Part shown: piece by piece, positions 42,362-49,056 of the stretch
Position numbering within the stretch: the first letter of the stretch is position 1
How the letters are laid out: the number at the start of each line of letters is the position of its first letter
Origin: a virus
Length of the DNA: 49,056 bases
Direction: 5' to 3' (one strand)
IMG/VR virus record: IMGVR_UViG_3300022150_000093
Location: 1-49,056 of that record
Program-made: the position numbers and the translations under genes
Notes under the pieces: model-generated
What the model was told of the DNA's origin: nothing
The model's input: the letters and a program-made list of their open reading frames with translations, nothing else
Database searches by the model: none

Positions 42362-42889
42362 ATGAGTGTGATTCGCCAACACAAGGTAGTGGCTGCGCTG
42401 CCGGCTCCGTTGGAGGCAAACAGCCTTTATTACGTGCGCGCCGGTACCGGGTTTGATGTGTATGTAACCAATAGCACTGGCCTGATTGCGGCATACAACC
42501 TCAACGCCTCAGCAACCCTGGATGCAATAGTGCCACCGCTGCTGGGCGCGATCGCTTACAACACCGACATGGGCGGCCAGGCCGCACGCGCCGTTACTGA
42601 TGTGATTGGCACCGAGCGTGCGGTTGAGCAGTTACTAGGCCAAGCGGTTTACAACGCGGATCTAGTCGGCCAGCTAGTACGGCTACTCACGGCTGACACG
42701 ATGGCCTTGAAAGGCCTGAGCGTGACCGCACTGGATATCAATGCAGACACCCTGCGCCTGCGCTCCACCCGCACCCCTGCTGCGGCAGACGCAGCAGGCG
42801 AGGCCGGCGAGTGCTGCTGGGATGCCGATTACCTTTACCTGTGCGTAGCGACTAACACCTGGAAGCGCACCCCCTTAACAACATGGTGA
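42362..42889 (+). CDS. Fibre accessory protein B (paralogue of the previous gene)
   Basis: The product has 175 residues beginning MSVIRQHKVVAALPAPLEANSLYYV, with the N-terminal module shared with the gene just upstream. The C-terminal half (ADTLRLRSTRTPAAADAAGEAGECCWDADYLYLCVATNTWKRTPL) is a short beta domain often seen at the ends of phage fibre proteins. It probably forms part of the tail-tip network carrying the variable adhesin. Confidence 0.65.
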   Translation: MSVIRQHKVVAALPAPLEANSLYYVRAGTGFDVYVTNSTGLIAAYNLNASATLDAIVPPLLGAIAYNTDMGGQAARAVTDVIGTERAVEQLLGQAVYNADLVGQLVRLLTADTMALKGLSVTALDINADTLRLRSTRTPAAADAAGEAGECCWDADYLYLCVATNTWKRTPLTTW

Positions 42890-42893
42890 CCCG

Positions 42894-43232
42894 ATGAACT
42901 ACATGGAATCTGCGGTAACCGGTGACAGCTGGACGCGCTGCTGCGCCGTGAAAGTAGCCAACAGCTACCAGCAAGCCCCGCTGGTGGAGTTTGTGGAGGA
43001 GCGCCTGACGGCGCTGAGCGACGGCCGCACCTTGCGCGAGAGCGGAGCCGCACCGCTGAGCCTGCGCTATGAGCCTGGCATGCAAATACCCATGAGGGAC
43101 CCCGCCACAGGCCTGCCGACCGGCGATACATTCCCCATCGATCTAACCCACGCCATGATGTACAGCGCCTACCTGTACGCAGCAGAACAGCGCGACGCGA
43201 TGCAAGCACCGCCGGCAGAGGAGCCCATCTGA
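42894..43232 (+). CDS. Small tail protein preceding the variable adhesin
   Basis: This 112-residue protein (MNYMESAVTGDSWTRCCAVKVANSYQQAPLVEFVEERL) has no recognised family. Its stop overlaps the start of the DGR variable protein (TGATG), so the two are co-translated, which suggests an attachment or chaperone role for the adhesin. Confidence 0.6.
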   Translation: MNYMESAVTGDSWTRCCAVKVANSYQQAPLVEFVEERLTALSDGRTLRESGAAPLSLRYEPGMQIPMRDPATGLPTGDTFPIDLTHAMMYSAYLYAAEQRDAMQAPPAEEPI

Positions 43233-44269
43233 TGGCCTTGACCATATCAGTGACTGACGTGCTGCGCCGCAGCGTCGAAGCGGCCAGCGGCGGGCGCAAT
43301 ACCGTGCTGTACACCACTAAGGGCCAACCCTGTTATATGCACGTGGTGCCGCAGTTTAGCGATGCTGACGGCGTGCACCCCATGTTTGTGGTGGGCGGTG
43401 TGAACAAGCCCCAGCGCTTTATTGGCATGTATCCCGGCGTGATCCGCAGCGGTGAGCTGTTGAGCCTGCCGGGTGAAGATCCCGCGAACAGCGTCAACTT
43501 CGACAACTTTCTCAGCACTGCCCGCAGCAACGGCAATGGCTGGGGATTGATGACCAATGCAGACTGGGCGGGCACTGGGCACCTGTGCCTGCAAAACGGG
43601 TTCCAGCCCAACGGCAACACCAGCTACGGCCGCAGCTCGGACGTGCCGGCTGAGCAGGGCGTGCGTGGCGACGGGCTTGCCATCGGCAGTACCTCCGGCA
43701 ACGCGAGAACCCAGACCGGCTCCGGACCCACAACGTGGCGCCACGACAACACGCCCTGGGGCATAGCCGACTTGAACGGCAATGTGTGGGAATGGTCGCC
43801 GGGCATGCGCATCGTGGCCGGCGAGATCCAGATAGTGCCCGGCAACGACGCAGCTTTAACCGCGCTGGATCTGTCTGCAGCCAGCACGGCGTGGCGCGCT
43901 ATAGATGGCGCAACGGGCGCGCTGGTCAGCCCTGGATCGGCAGGCACAGTGCATTACGCCGTGTCGGGCTCAGGCGATTACACGCTGGTGCGTAATAGCG
44001 GGGGCACTTTTGAGGGTATGACCAACCCCGGAGGCCAGCCTGTGAGCGCCGCTGCACTGACAATACTGAGGCGGCACGGCCTGTTCCCGCGGCAATCTAG
44101 CGGGCTGAGCGGTGATGCCTTTTACATCACGCTAACAGGCGAGCGCGTGCCGGTCCGTGGCGGCAATTGGGCGAATGGCGCGGCCGCTGGCGTGGTCGCG
44201 CTGCGCCTGAACTTCACCCGCTCGAACGCGGTCGCGAACGTCGGTGCCCGCCCCGCTTTTGCGGCCTGA
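43232..44269 (+). CDS. DGR variable protein: C-type-lectin/FGE-like tail adhesin
   Basis: This 345-residue protein is the target of the diversity-generating retroelement and by position is the phage receptor-binding tip protein. The middle carries the formylglycine-enzyme-like signature WGIADLNGNVWEW, typical of DGR C-type-lectin-fold proteins. The last 42 residues (ERVPVRGGNWANG...NVGARPAFAA) contain the variable repeat; the RGGNW and GARP framework residues are unchanged from the template while interspersed codons differ. Variable residues in such folds form an exposed binding surface. In Bordetella phage BPP-1 the same gene order (adhesin, avd, TR, RT) switches host tropism. The start overlaps the preceding gene. 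Confidence 0.93.
   Translation: MALTISVTDVLRRSVEAASGGRNTVLYTTKGQPCYMHVVPQFSDADGVHPMFVVGGVNKPQRFIGMYPGVIRSGELLSLPGEDPANSVNFDNFLSTARSNGNGWGLMTNADWAGTGHLCLQNGFQPNGNTSYGRSSDVPAEQGVRGDGLAIGSTSGNARTQTGSGPTTWRHDNTPWGIADLNGNVWEWSPGMRIVAGEIQIVPGNDAALTALDLSAASTAWRAIDGATGALVSPGSAGTVHYAVSGSGDYTLVRNSGGTFEGMTNPGGQPVSAAALTILRRHGLFPRQSSGLSGDAFYITLTGERVPVRGGNWANGAAAGVVALRLNFTRSNAVANVGARPAFAA
44143..44257 (+). repeat. DGR variable repeat (VR)
   Basis: The 115 bp of the adhesin 3' end align without gaps to the TR at 44730-44844. There are 11 substitutions at the 22 TR adenines (7 to G, 3 to T, 1 to C) and only two at other positions (both T to G). The 3' end holds the identical GC-rich GGTGCCCGCCCCGCT expected of the initiation-of-mutagenic-homing site. 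Confidence 0.95.
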
Positions 44270-44292
44270 TACCTGCATCTTTCACTCTGTTG

Positions 44293-44312
44293 AGCCCGGC
44301 GATAGCCGGGCT
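44293..44312 (+). promoter_or_regulatory. DGR hairpin/cruciform with GATA tetraloop downstream of VR
   Basis: A perfect 8-bp stem AGCCCGGC/GCCGGGCT encloses the loop GATA, which fits the GRNA tetraloop reported for DGR target hairpins. It lies 35 bp past the VR core and 23 bp past the adhesin stop. Such structures increase retrohoming at the VR. No T run follows, so it is not a terminator. Confidence 0.8.
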
Positions 44313-44325
44313 GTAAGGATCGCGC

Positions 44326-44709
44326 ATGACCGATGTTGCAAGGATTACCGAGCCGGGCCAGCACGCGCTGGAGCTCGGGCGCAAATGTGAAGATATGATC
44401 GCCACGGCCTATGTGGCGCTGCGGCAATTCCCCAAGTTTGAGCGGCATGTGCTGGGCGCTGAAATACGCCAGTCTCTTTGGCAGCTGCTGAGGTTAGTAA
44501 CGATCTGCGGCCGGCGTTACCACAAGAAAACCACGCTCGAGCAACTGGCCGTTGAGATTGATATGTTGCGCAGTTATGTGCGCACGGCCATGAAGCTGAA
44601 GTATTTGAGCTTTGATAAATACGAGCGATGGCAACGCCAGATTGATGAGATTGGCCGCATGATCGGCAGCTGGATTAACAAGCTGCGAGCACGCGAGCAA
44701 AGAGGGTAG
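44326..44709 (+). CDS. avd: DGR accessory variability determinant (Avd)
   Basis: This 127-residue, basic, all-helical protein matches the four-helix-bundle Avd family (S23-like): GQHALELGRKCEDMIATAYVALRQFPKFERHVLGAEIRQSLWQLLRLV, then VEIDMLRSYVRTAMKLKYLSFDKYERWQRQIDEIGRMIGSWINK. Avd forms a pentamer that binds the reverse transcriptase and template RNA and is needed for mutagenic homing. It sits between the target gene and the TR, the standard position. Confidence 0.9.
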   Translation: MTDVARITEPGQHALELGRKCEDMIATAYVALRQFPKFERHVLGAEIRQSLWQLLRLVTICGRRYHKKTTLEQLAVEIDMLRSYVRTAMKLKYLSFDKYERWQRQIDEIGRMIGSWINKLRAREQRG

Positions 44710-44997
44710 TAAAGGGCTGGGCGTTATGCGCGCGTGCCGATCCGTGGCGGCAATTGGACGAATGGCTCGGCCGCTGGCGTGTTCACGCTGAACCTGAACA
44801 ACACCCGCTCGAACGCGAACACGAACATCGGTGCCCGCCCCGCTCTTGAGGATCGTCAGAAGCGGTAAGCCTAAGGGCTCGCCGACAGCACACCTTCAAA
44901 AGGACGCCCATTCCTCGGCGCAAGCCGGAATACTAAACAGACAGGCCGTTCCAGTAGCCCGCGACCGTTCGGCCCTGTCGACCCAAAAGCAGGAAGC
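44710..44997 (+). ncRNA. DGR template RNA and structured spacer (inferred extent)
   Basis: The avd-RT interval of 288 bp has no gene. It contains the TR and a 153-bp spacer before the RT start. In Bordetella DGR the RNA across TR and the adjoining spacer is the template and primer for cDNA synthesis. The extent given is inferred from gene boundaries. Confidence 0.6.
44730..44844 (+). repeat. DGR template repeat (TR)
   Basis: The invariant template lies between avd and the reverse transcriptase. In the adhesin frame it reads RVPIRGGNWTNGSAAGVF followed by further Asn- and Thr-rich codons; its AAC, ACG and ATC codons place adenines at the changeable positions. It runs as a same-length copy of VR from 44730 and identity breaks down after 44844. 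Confidence 0.95.
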
Positions 44998-46113
44998 ATG
45001 AAAACTTACTCAAATTTGATTGAACAAATATACGACTTTGAGAATCTGTACCGTGCCTGGCTGCGAGCAGCACAGGGCAAGCGGGCGCGCCCGCAAGTAA
45101 TGCGGTACGGCTACCACTTGGAAGAGAATCTGATAGAACTGCAGAACCACTTGGTGTGGGGCACCTGGCAAACAGGCGAATACCGGCACTTCACGCTGCA
45201 TGAGCCCGTGTACCGTGAAGGCGCGGCGCTGCCATTCCGCGATCGAGTGATGCACCACGCGCTGGTGGCCATCATTGAGCCCTGCTTTGCGCCCAGCTGG
45301 ATAGATCACAGCTACGCCTGCCGCGCTGGCAAGGGCACCCATAGAGGCGCGGACTACGCCCAGGCACTCATCCGCCGCGTACAGCGGCAGCACGGGCAGG
45401 CTTATGCGCTGAAGGCCGACATCAGCAAATACTTCAGGAGCATTGATCACGGTGTACTGAAGCGCTTGATACGCCGCAAGATCACCTGCAAGCCGACGCT
45501 GGATCTGATCGACGGCGTTATTGATTCAACAGCAAGCCCTGATGATGCAAGGCCCTACGGCATACCGCTGGGCAACCTCACCAGCCAACTGTTCGCCAAT
45601 GTATACCTTGATGCGCTGGACCAGCACGTAAAGCACCGCCTGAAAGTGCGCCATTACGTGCGCTACATGGATGACTTCGTGATCATCCACCACGACAAGC
45701 AATACCTGCACACCTTGAGGCTCGAAATTGAAGCCTGGCTGGCAGACCAACTGCACCTTAAAACCAACAGCAAGACACAGATATTTCCCGTCGGCACCCA
45801 CCATGGCCGGGGCCTGGATTTTCTCGGGTACCGCATATGGGCAACTCACCGCCGCCTGCGCAAAGATTCTATTGGCCGAATCAAGCGCAGCCTAAAGCGC
45901 CTGCAGCGTGAATACGCCACCGGCGAAATTGACCTGGAACAGATTAGGCCAGTAGTGCATAGCTGGCTGGCTCATGCCTCGCATGCTGATACTCATGGGC
46001 TGCAAGTTGCGATACTGGGGGCGTTTGGGTTTGTGAGGGATGATCCGAAAGCGGCTAGTTCTGAGTTTCGTCCATCGGCGGGCGCCCAGCAATCTCCTCA
46101 CGCTGAACCGTGA
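44998..46113 (+). CDS. DGR reverse transcriptase
   Basis: This 371-residue reverse transcriptase copies TR RNA with adenine-specific errors. Motifs: [12 protein letters not shown] (D141), [17 protein letters not shown] (residues 189-205), [10 protein letters not shown] with the catalytic YMDD at 223-226, then [12 protein letters not shown] and LDFLGYRI. The LGxxxSQ form replaces the QGxxxSP of group II intron enzymes and is diagnostic of DGRs. No maturase or endonuclease domain is present. The last 20 codons overlap csrA on the other strand and look unconserved. It is preceded by GGAAGC. Confidence 0.95.
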   Translation: MKTYSNLIEQIYDFENLYRAWLRAAQGKRARPQVMRYGYHLEENLIELQNHLVWGTWQTGEYRHFTLHEPVYREGAALPFRDRVMHHALVAIIEPCFAPSWIDHSYACRAGKGTHRGADYAQALIRRVQRQHGQAYALKADISKYFRSIDHGVLKRLIRRKITCKPTLDLIDGVIDSTASPDDARPYGIPLGNLTSQLFANVYLDALDQHVKHRLKVRHYVRYMDDFVIIHHDKQYLHTLRLEIEAWLADQLHLKTNSKTQIFPVGTHHGRGLDFLGYRIWATHRRLRKDSIGRIKRSLKRLQREYATGEIDLEQIRPVVHSWLAHASHADTHGLQVAILGAFGFVRDDPKAASSEFRPSAGAQQSPHAEP

Positions 46114-46234
46114 CATGCTTCGGCGCATCAACGCCGAGCTTGCAGCGTTGGGCGCCGTCGCCTTTGAGTACCGTGATGGTGATGTCGTCGCCGATGGTGA
46201 TGGCTTCGCCGATCTCGCGCGTGAGTATGAGCAT
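46055..46234 (-). CDS. csrA: Phage-encoded CsrA/RsmA RNA-binding regulator
   Basis: This 59-residue protein matches Csr[24 protein letters not shown], then [17 protein letters not shown]. Key RNA-binding residues L4, R6 and the Arg of QREEI (residue 45, one later than in E. coli CsrA) are present. CsrA binds GGA motifs near ribosome-binding sites and represses or stabilises mRNAs. The ATG at 46234 has GGAGAGGGA upstream, itself with two GGA motifs. It lies antisense to the DGR reverse transcriptase and overlaps its last 59 bp, an unusual arrangement. No confident promoter is visible in the 66 bp upstream. Confidence 0.9.
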   Translation of the reverse strand: MLILTREIGEAITIGDDITITVLKGDGAQRCKLGVDAPKHVTVQREEIAGRPPMDETQN

Positions 46235-46302
46235 AAGAAGTCCCTCTCCAAAATAACGATGATGCCCGGCTGATCCGCCTGCGTCTGCGAACCTTTTCAC
46301 AT

Positions 46303-46325
46303 AACCGCCTTCTGGCGGTTTTTTT
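46303..46325 (+). terminator. Terminator after the reverse transcriptase gene
   Basis: AACCGCC (46303-46309), loop TTCT, GGCGGTT (46314-46320) and a T run to 46325. It ends the DGR transcript before the endolysin gene, 66 bp beyond the csrA start. Confidence 0.8.
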
Positions 46326-46350
46326 ATGCCTGCGATTCAGGAGCAACCCA

Positions 46351-46887
46351 ATGCAAGCAAAAACACTGTTTATCAGCGCCGGACATTCCGATGCTGACCC
46401 CGGCGCTGTGGGCAACGGTTATACCGAGGCCACCATCGTGCTGGAATTTCGGGACCTGCTGGCCGGGGCTTTGCGCGCTCGGGGCGTGGCGTTCACCAAG
46501 GACGGGGAGCGTGGGCAGAACCTGCCACTGGCGAAGGCCTGGCGGATGGCGGCGCAGCACGATATTGCCCTGGAGTTTCATTGCAATGCTTTTCACTTGC
46601 CGACGGCTACGGGGGTTGAGACGTTGAGCTGGCCGGGCCAGATGGAGTTGGGGCTGCGCATTTGCAAGGCCATCAGCGAGACACTGGGCATCGCTAACCG
46701 CGGGGCGAAAGGTGAGGCCAGCGGGCAGCACAGCCGGCTGGCGTTTGTGAGTAGCGGGGGCGGGACGATCGTGGAGCTGTTCTTCATCAGCAACCAGCGC
46801 GACGTGGACATATACCAGCGCTGGAAGCTGCAACTGGCGGAGGTGCTGGCCAATTTGCTGGCGGAGGAGGTGATGCGTGCCGACTAA
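46351..46887 (+). CDS. Endolysin: N-acetylmuramoyl-L-alanine amidase (Amidase_3)
   Basis: This 178-residue cytoplasmic amidase cleaves peptidoglycan amide bonds during lysis. H12 (SAGHS), E26 (GYTEATI) and H77 (EFHCNA) are the zinc ligands and E142 (TIVELFF) is the catalytic glutamate. There is no signal peptide, so release depends on a holin. GGAG lies upstream of the ATG. It overlaps the i-spanin start by 11 bp. Confidence 0.93.
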   Translation: MQAKTLFISAGHSDADPGAVGNGYTEATIVLEFRDLLAGALRARGVAFTKDGERGQNLPLAKAWRMAAQHDIALEFHCNAFHLPTATGVETLSWPGQMELGLRICKAISETLGIANRGAKGEASGQHSRLAFVSSGGGTIVELFFISNQRDVDIYQRWKLQLAEVLANLLAEEVMRAD

Positions 46888-47344
46888 ATACAAGCTGTTG
46901 ATGCAGTTGGCCGGCGGCGTGGCGGTGTTGGCGGTGCTGGTTGGCATCGCCTGGTGGATCGTCTCCCCACGCATTGAGCTGCAGGTGCAGCGCGCGGAGC
47001 GGGCCGAGAAGGATCTGGCCAAGGAACAGGAGCTGACGAAGATGCAGGCTCTGGTGCTGGAAGGCCAACAGCGGGAGATTGACCGCGCTGCGGATATCGA
47101 CCGGGGCATCAAGCGGCTGCAGCAGACGATTACACAACAAGGCCGCCGGCAGGACCGGGCCATTGAGGAGTTAAAGCGTAATGATCAAACCATCCTGGAT
47201 TACTTTGCTTTGCCTGTGCCTGCTGATGTCGGCGTGCTCTACGCACGCCCCGACACCACCGACCCTGCCGCCTACCGCGCCGGTAATGAAGTGCGACCTG
47301 GTGCTGTGCTACCTGCCGGGCCGGGGGCCGCTGACGGTGACTGA
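46877..47344 (+). CDS. Inner-membrane spanin (Rz-like)
   Basis: The 155-residue protein has an N-terminal transmembrane anchor (LMQLAGGVAVLAVLVGIAWWIV, residues 8-30) and a long periplasmic coiled coil (about 35-110, QVQRAERAEKDLAKEQELTKMQ). This is the i-spanin architecture that, with the o-spanin, fuses inner and outer membranes at lysis. The o-spanin gene is nested in another frame within it. It follows the endolysin directly. Confidence 0.9.
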   Translation: MPTKYKLLMQLAGGVAVLAVLVGIAWWIVSPRIELQVQRAERAEKDLAKEQELTKMQALVLEGQQREIDRAADIDRGIKRLQQTITQQGRRQDRAIEELKRNDQTILDYFALPVPADVGVLYARPDTTDPAAYRAGNEVRPGAVLPAGPGAADGD

Positions 47345-47444
47345 GGATTGGCGGTTGGCGTTGGATGATGTGGAGGCGGCGTTGGAGTCTTGCGCCCTCC
47401 AGGTTAAGGGATGTATTCAGCGGCAGTCCCTTGCCCCTGAGTGA
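47181..47444 (+). CDS. Outer-membrane spanin lipoprotein (Rz1-like), overlapping Rz
   Basis: The 87-residue lipoprotein starts inside the Rz gene in a different frame and extends 100 bp past its end. The signal (ITLLCLCLLMSAC) ends in a lipobox with the acceptor Cys at residue 19. A Pro-rich segment (THAPTPPTLPPTAPV) follows, as in o-spanins. Together with Rz it links the two membranes. A GAGG site precedes the ATG. Confidence 0.88.
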   Translation: MIKPSWITLLCLCLLMSACSTHAPTPPTLPPTAPVMKCDLVLCYLPGRGPLTVTEDWRLALDDVEAALESCALQVKGCIQRQSLAPE

Positions 47445-47991
47445 CTACCTGGTTAGAGGTAGATCGGTACGATTTCAAGCAATGTGTGCGCAATACGCAG
47501 CAGCTCGATAGCCAGCTGTAACCATAACGATTGCATAGAATGATCCCCATGCGTGGTGGGCCATAGTTATATGCAGATTGACAGCCGACTTTACAAAACT
47601 TAATGTGACCTACGTGACTAGGTGTCGGTGAAAGCTGCACGCCTCATACAAGCCTGAGCGCAGTGCAATGCGTTTGGGCTTTTTTTTGCCTGTTTATTCC
47701 CGTTTACCAGCCCGCTCTCTAACATCTCAAGGGGTCCTTGGTTTTCGTGCCCTCCTAGAAATACATCGCCCTCGCAACCGTTAAACACAACATGTTGTGG
47801 TATTTGCAGAATTGATCACTAACGGGGCTAATGCTAGACGGACTTGCCCTTGAGCGCAACTCATAAATATTAATGCTTTGCAATATCTACCCGACGAATG
47901 ACACTTTTTTGTTGCAGAATCGGCAAGCGTTCGCTAAATATTGCTATGGCTGGAGGTTGGAAATTAGGCATCTCGGCTGAAAGCAAATTGA
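47445..47991. other. Non-coding segment between the spanins and the right-end genes
   Basis: I see no credible gene in 547 bp. It is more AT-rich than its surroundings. It contains a terminator (47649-47687) and a perfect 14-bp palindrome CACAACATGTTGTG (47786-47799). A prophage junction could lie here, but I found no match to the mutS-side sequence. Confidence 0.6.
47649..47687 (+). terminator. Terminator of the lysis operon
   Basis: AAGCCTGAGCGC (47649-47660) pairs along 12 positions, with a few G-T wobbles, with GCGTTTGGGCTT (47669-47680) around an 8-base loop. A T run follows. It is the first such structure after the spanin genes. Confidence 0.7.
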
Positions 47992-48690
47992 TTAGATGGC
48001 GTCAATGAGGCTGGGTCCTTTGTTCTTAACATTTCCGACATCCTTGCCCACCTCGTACCATTCAAACGATTCTGTAGGCTCGGCATGGTGCCTGGCCATA
48101 TCCTCGGCGCGCTCCGGTGCCAATCCACTTTCCAGCCATTCCCTGGCCACATCTGGCGGCAGCACCACGGGTGCCCGGTCGTGAATGTCGACCATGCCCT
48201 TATCGCTTGCTGTAGTGACGATCGCAAAGCCATCTGTGTCGCTTGCCTGCCCATCCTCCCCGCGGTGGAAATGGCCGATGGCGGCGTAGAACATGGGCTC
48301 GTCTGATTTCAGCTTGATGTAGTAGGGCTGTTTTCGCTTTGAGTCGTCCGGATCCTTGACCCATTCATACCAGCCGTCTGCCGGTACCAGGCAGCGGCCA
48401 TTCTTCCAGACGGTCGACCAGTATTTGCTGGTGACGGCCGTTTCCAATCTCGCGTTGATCGCAGGCGGCCTCTTGCCTTTGCCCCGGGCCCAGTGCGGGG
48501 CATAGCCCCAAGGCACGGCGCTCATGCGCAGGCCGTCTTCATCCAGGTGCAGCAGTTGCACGTGGGTAGTGGGCGCAATGTTGTAGCGCTCTATCGGCTC
48601 GTCGCTGGGAGTAAAGGCGATGGGTGCTTTCCAGTTGAGCCGTTCAAGGTAACGAATCTGTGCCCTGTACTGAGTGAAGCGTCCGCACAT
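47992..48690 (-). CDS. yedK: YedK/HMCES-type abasic-site DNA protein (SRAP)
   Basis: This 232-residue SRAP protein forms a covalent crosslink to abasic sites in single-stranded DNA and shields them. C2 is the N-terminal nucleophile after Met removal; N79, E109 and H170 (MVDIHDRAPVVL) are the other active-site residues. AGAGGGAAAAGG precedes the ATG. It follows the DUF2493 gene by 12 bp on the same strand. It could be phage cargo or a host gene just outside the prophage. Confidence 0.92.
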   Translation of the reverse strand: MCGRFTQYRAQIRYLERLNWKAPIAFTPSDEPIERYNIAPTTHVQLLHLDEDGLRMSAVPWGYAPHWARGKGKRPPAINARLETAVTSKYWSTVWKNGRCLVPADGWYEWVKDPDDSKRKQPYYIKLKSDEPMFYAAIGHFHRGEDGQASDTDGFAIVTTASDKGMVDIHDRAPVVLPPDVAREWLESGLAPERAEDMARHHAEPTESFEWYEVGKDVGNVKNKGPSLIDAI

Positions 48691-48702
48691 AGCCTTTTCC
48701 CT

Positions 48703-49056
48703 CTATTTGTATGGTTGATAAACCGGCACCCCCGCAGCGCGAGCCCCCGCAATCAGATTCATGTACTCCCCTTGGCCAGGGAAGGCCACAACCCCATCCG
48801 GTTTCATCTCAAGCATCTGCTGCGTGCGGATCTGCTCCGCATACCTGCCGTTCTTCGTCCCGCCCACCGGGCACCTGGTCATCAGCTGGCCACACTCCAG
48901 CGCCCACTCCCTAGCCCAGCGATCCGCACCGGTAGGGCAGTCGCCCTGGATAATCTCTTTTATGGATCTGTACGTGTGTATGTGATCCAGCACCCGGTAG
49001 ACAGCGCGCTTGTCATTGAAGTGCCTACCGCCGCAGACGATGATTCTGACTGGCAT
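48703..49056 (-). CDS. DUF2493 SLOG-like nucleotide-binding protein
   Basis: This 117-residue protein has the SLOG/DUF2493 hallmarks RIIVCGGRHFNDKRAVYRVLD, EIIQGDCPTGADRWAREWA and a C-terminal PDGVVAFPGQGEYMNLIAGARAAGVPVYQP. Members are thought to bind nucleotides or their derivatives and are frequent in phages. The start codon sits at the window edge, so an upstream extension cannot be excluded. It leads the YedK-type gene in an apparent two-gene unit. Confidence 0.88.
   Translation of the reverse strand: MPVRIIVCGGRHFNDKRAVYRVLDHIHTYRSIKEIIQGDCPTGADRWAREWALECGQLMTRCPVGGTKNGRYAEQIRTQQMLEMKPDGVVAFPGQGEYMNLIAGARAAGVPVYQPYK

Noticed and set aside
44730-44880. TR as a broken duplicate of the adhesin gene end
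   Set aside because: Differences concentrate on TR adenines (11 of 22) and almost nowhere else, which simple decay would not give.
44998-46113. Group II intron or retron reverse transcriptase
   Set aside because: There is no intron RNA structure, maturase or endonuclease domain, and the LGNLTSQ motif with adjacent TR, VR and Avd identifies a DGR.
46040-46273. Plus-strand ORF antisense to csrA
   Set aside because: The minus-strand frame encodes a full CsrA with a good ribosome site. The plus frame has no family signature.
1-49056. CRISPR arrays, insertion sequences and tRNA genes
   Set aside because: No regularly spaced identical repeats, no transposase ORF with flanking inverted repeats, and no cloverleaf with CCA end were recognised by eye.

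Overview
The window is a chromosomal fragment of a Pseudomonas-like gammaproteobacterium (high GC, a MutS of clear pseudomonad type) carrying an almost complete lambda-like siphovirus prophage. The prophage abuts the 5' end of host mutS and runs right to at least 47.4 kb. The last two genes (48.0-49.06 kb) may be phage cargo or host. No att repeat was found by eye, so the right junction may lie outside the window.

Layout. 1-2580: mutS (minus). 2608-4034: integrase and excisionase (minus). 4031-13292: a tightly coupled leftward early operon, with mostly 4-nt start/stop overlaps, encoding small unknown proteins, a PAPS-reductase-like PP-loop protein, an unusual repeat-bearing cytosine-5 DNA methyltransferase, a DUF2303 protein, a PrtN-type activator and a KilA-C-like protein. 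13325-14397: immunity region with an S24-peptidase CI-type repressor, three related 17-bp operators, a near-consensus leftward promoter and a divergent Cro-like gene. 14394-19811: rightward early genes (CII/CP76-type regulator, TraR/DksA zinc finger, DUF5131 radical-SAM-like protein, Toprim primase, SF3-type helicase). 19825-20104: an iteron-like array of G(C/T)TAGGGTT, a candidate replication origin. 20125-21883: a possible late regulator, a candidate holin and a tail-associated protein. 21895-22026: a candidate cos region. 22035-30792: packaging, capsid and tail-tube genes in lambda order (Nu1, A, W, B, C, D, E, FII, U, V). 30849-32127: two cargo genes. 32190-35606: tail chaperone with a programmed -1 frameshift, then tape measure. 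35610-43232: tail tip and fibre genes.

The most striking element is a complete diversity-generating retroelement (DGR) at 43232-46113. It comprises a C-type-lectin/FGE-like variable protein with a C-terminal variable repeat (VR), a perfect hairpin with a GATA (GRNA-type) tetraloop just downstream, an Avd accessory protein, a template repeat (TR) and a DGR-type reverse transcriptase. Over 115 aligned bases, 11 of 22 template adenines are substituted in the VR, against 2 of 93 other positions. This is the signature of adenine-directed mutagenic homing, so the phage probably diversifies its receptor-binding tip. A phage csrA gene is encoded antisense and overlaps the 3' end of the reverse transcriptase gene. 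The lysis genes (amidase, nested Rz/Rz1 spanins) follow, then a terminator, a non-coding stretch, and a leftward pair encoding a SLOG-like DUF2493 protein and a YedK/HMCES-type protein.

How it works together: the repressor and operators hold the early operons off; integrase and excisionase move the element; primase and helicase probably act at the iteron array; terminase cuts near the cos candidate; the tail is built through a frameshifted chaperone; and the DGR varies the adhesin carried at the tail tip.
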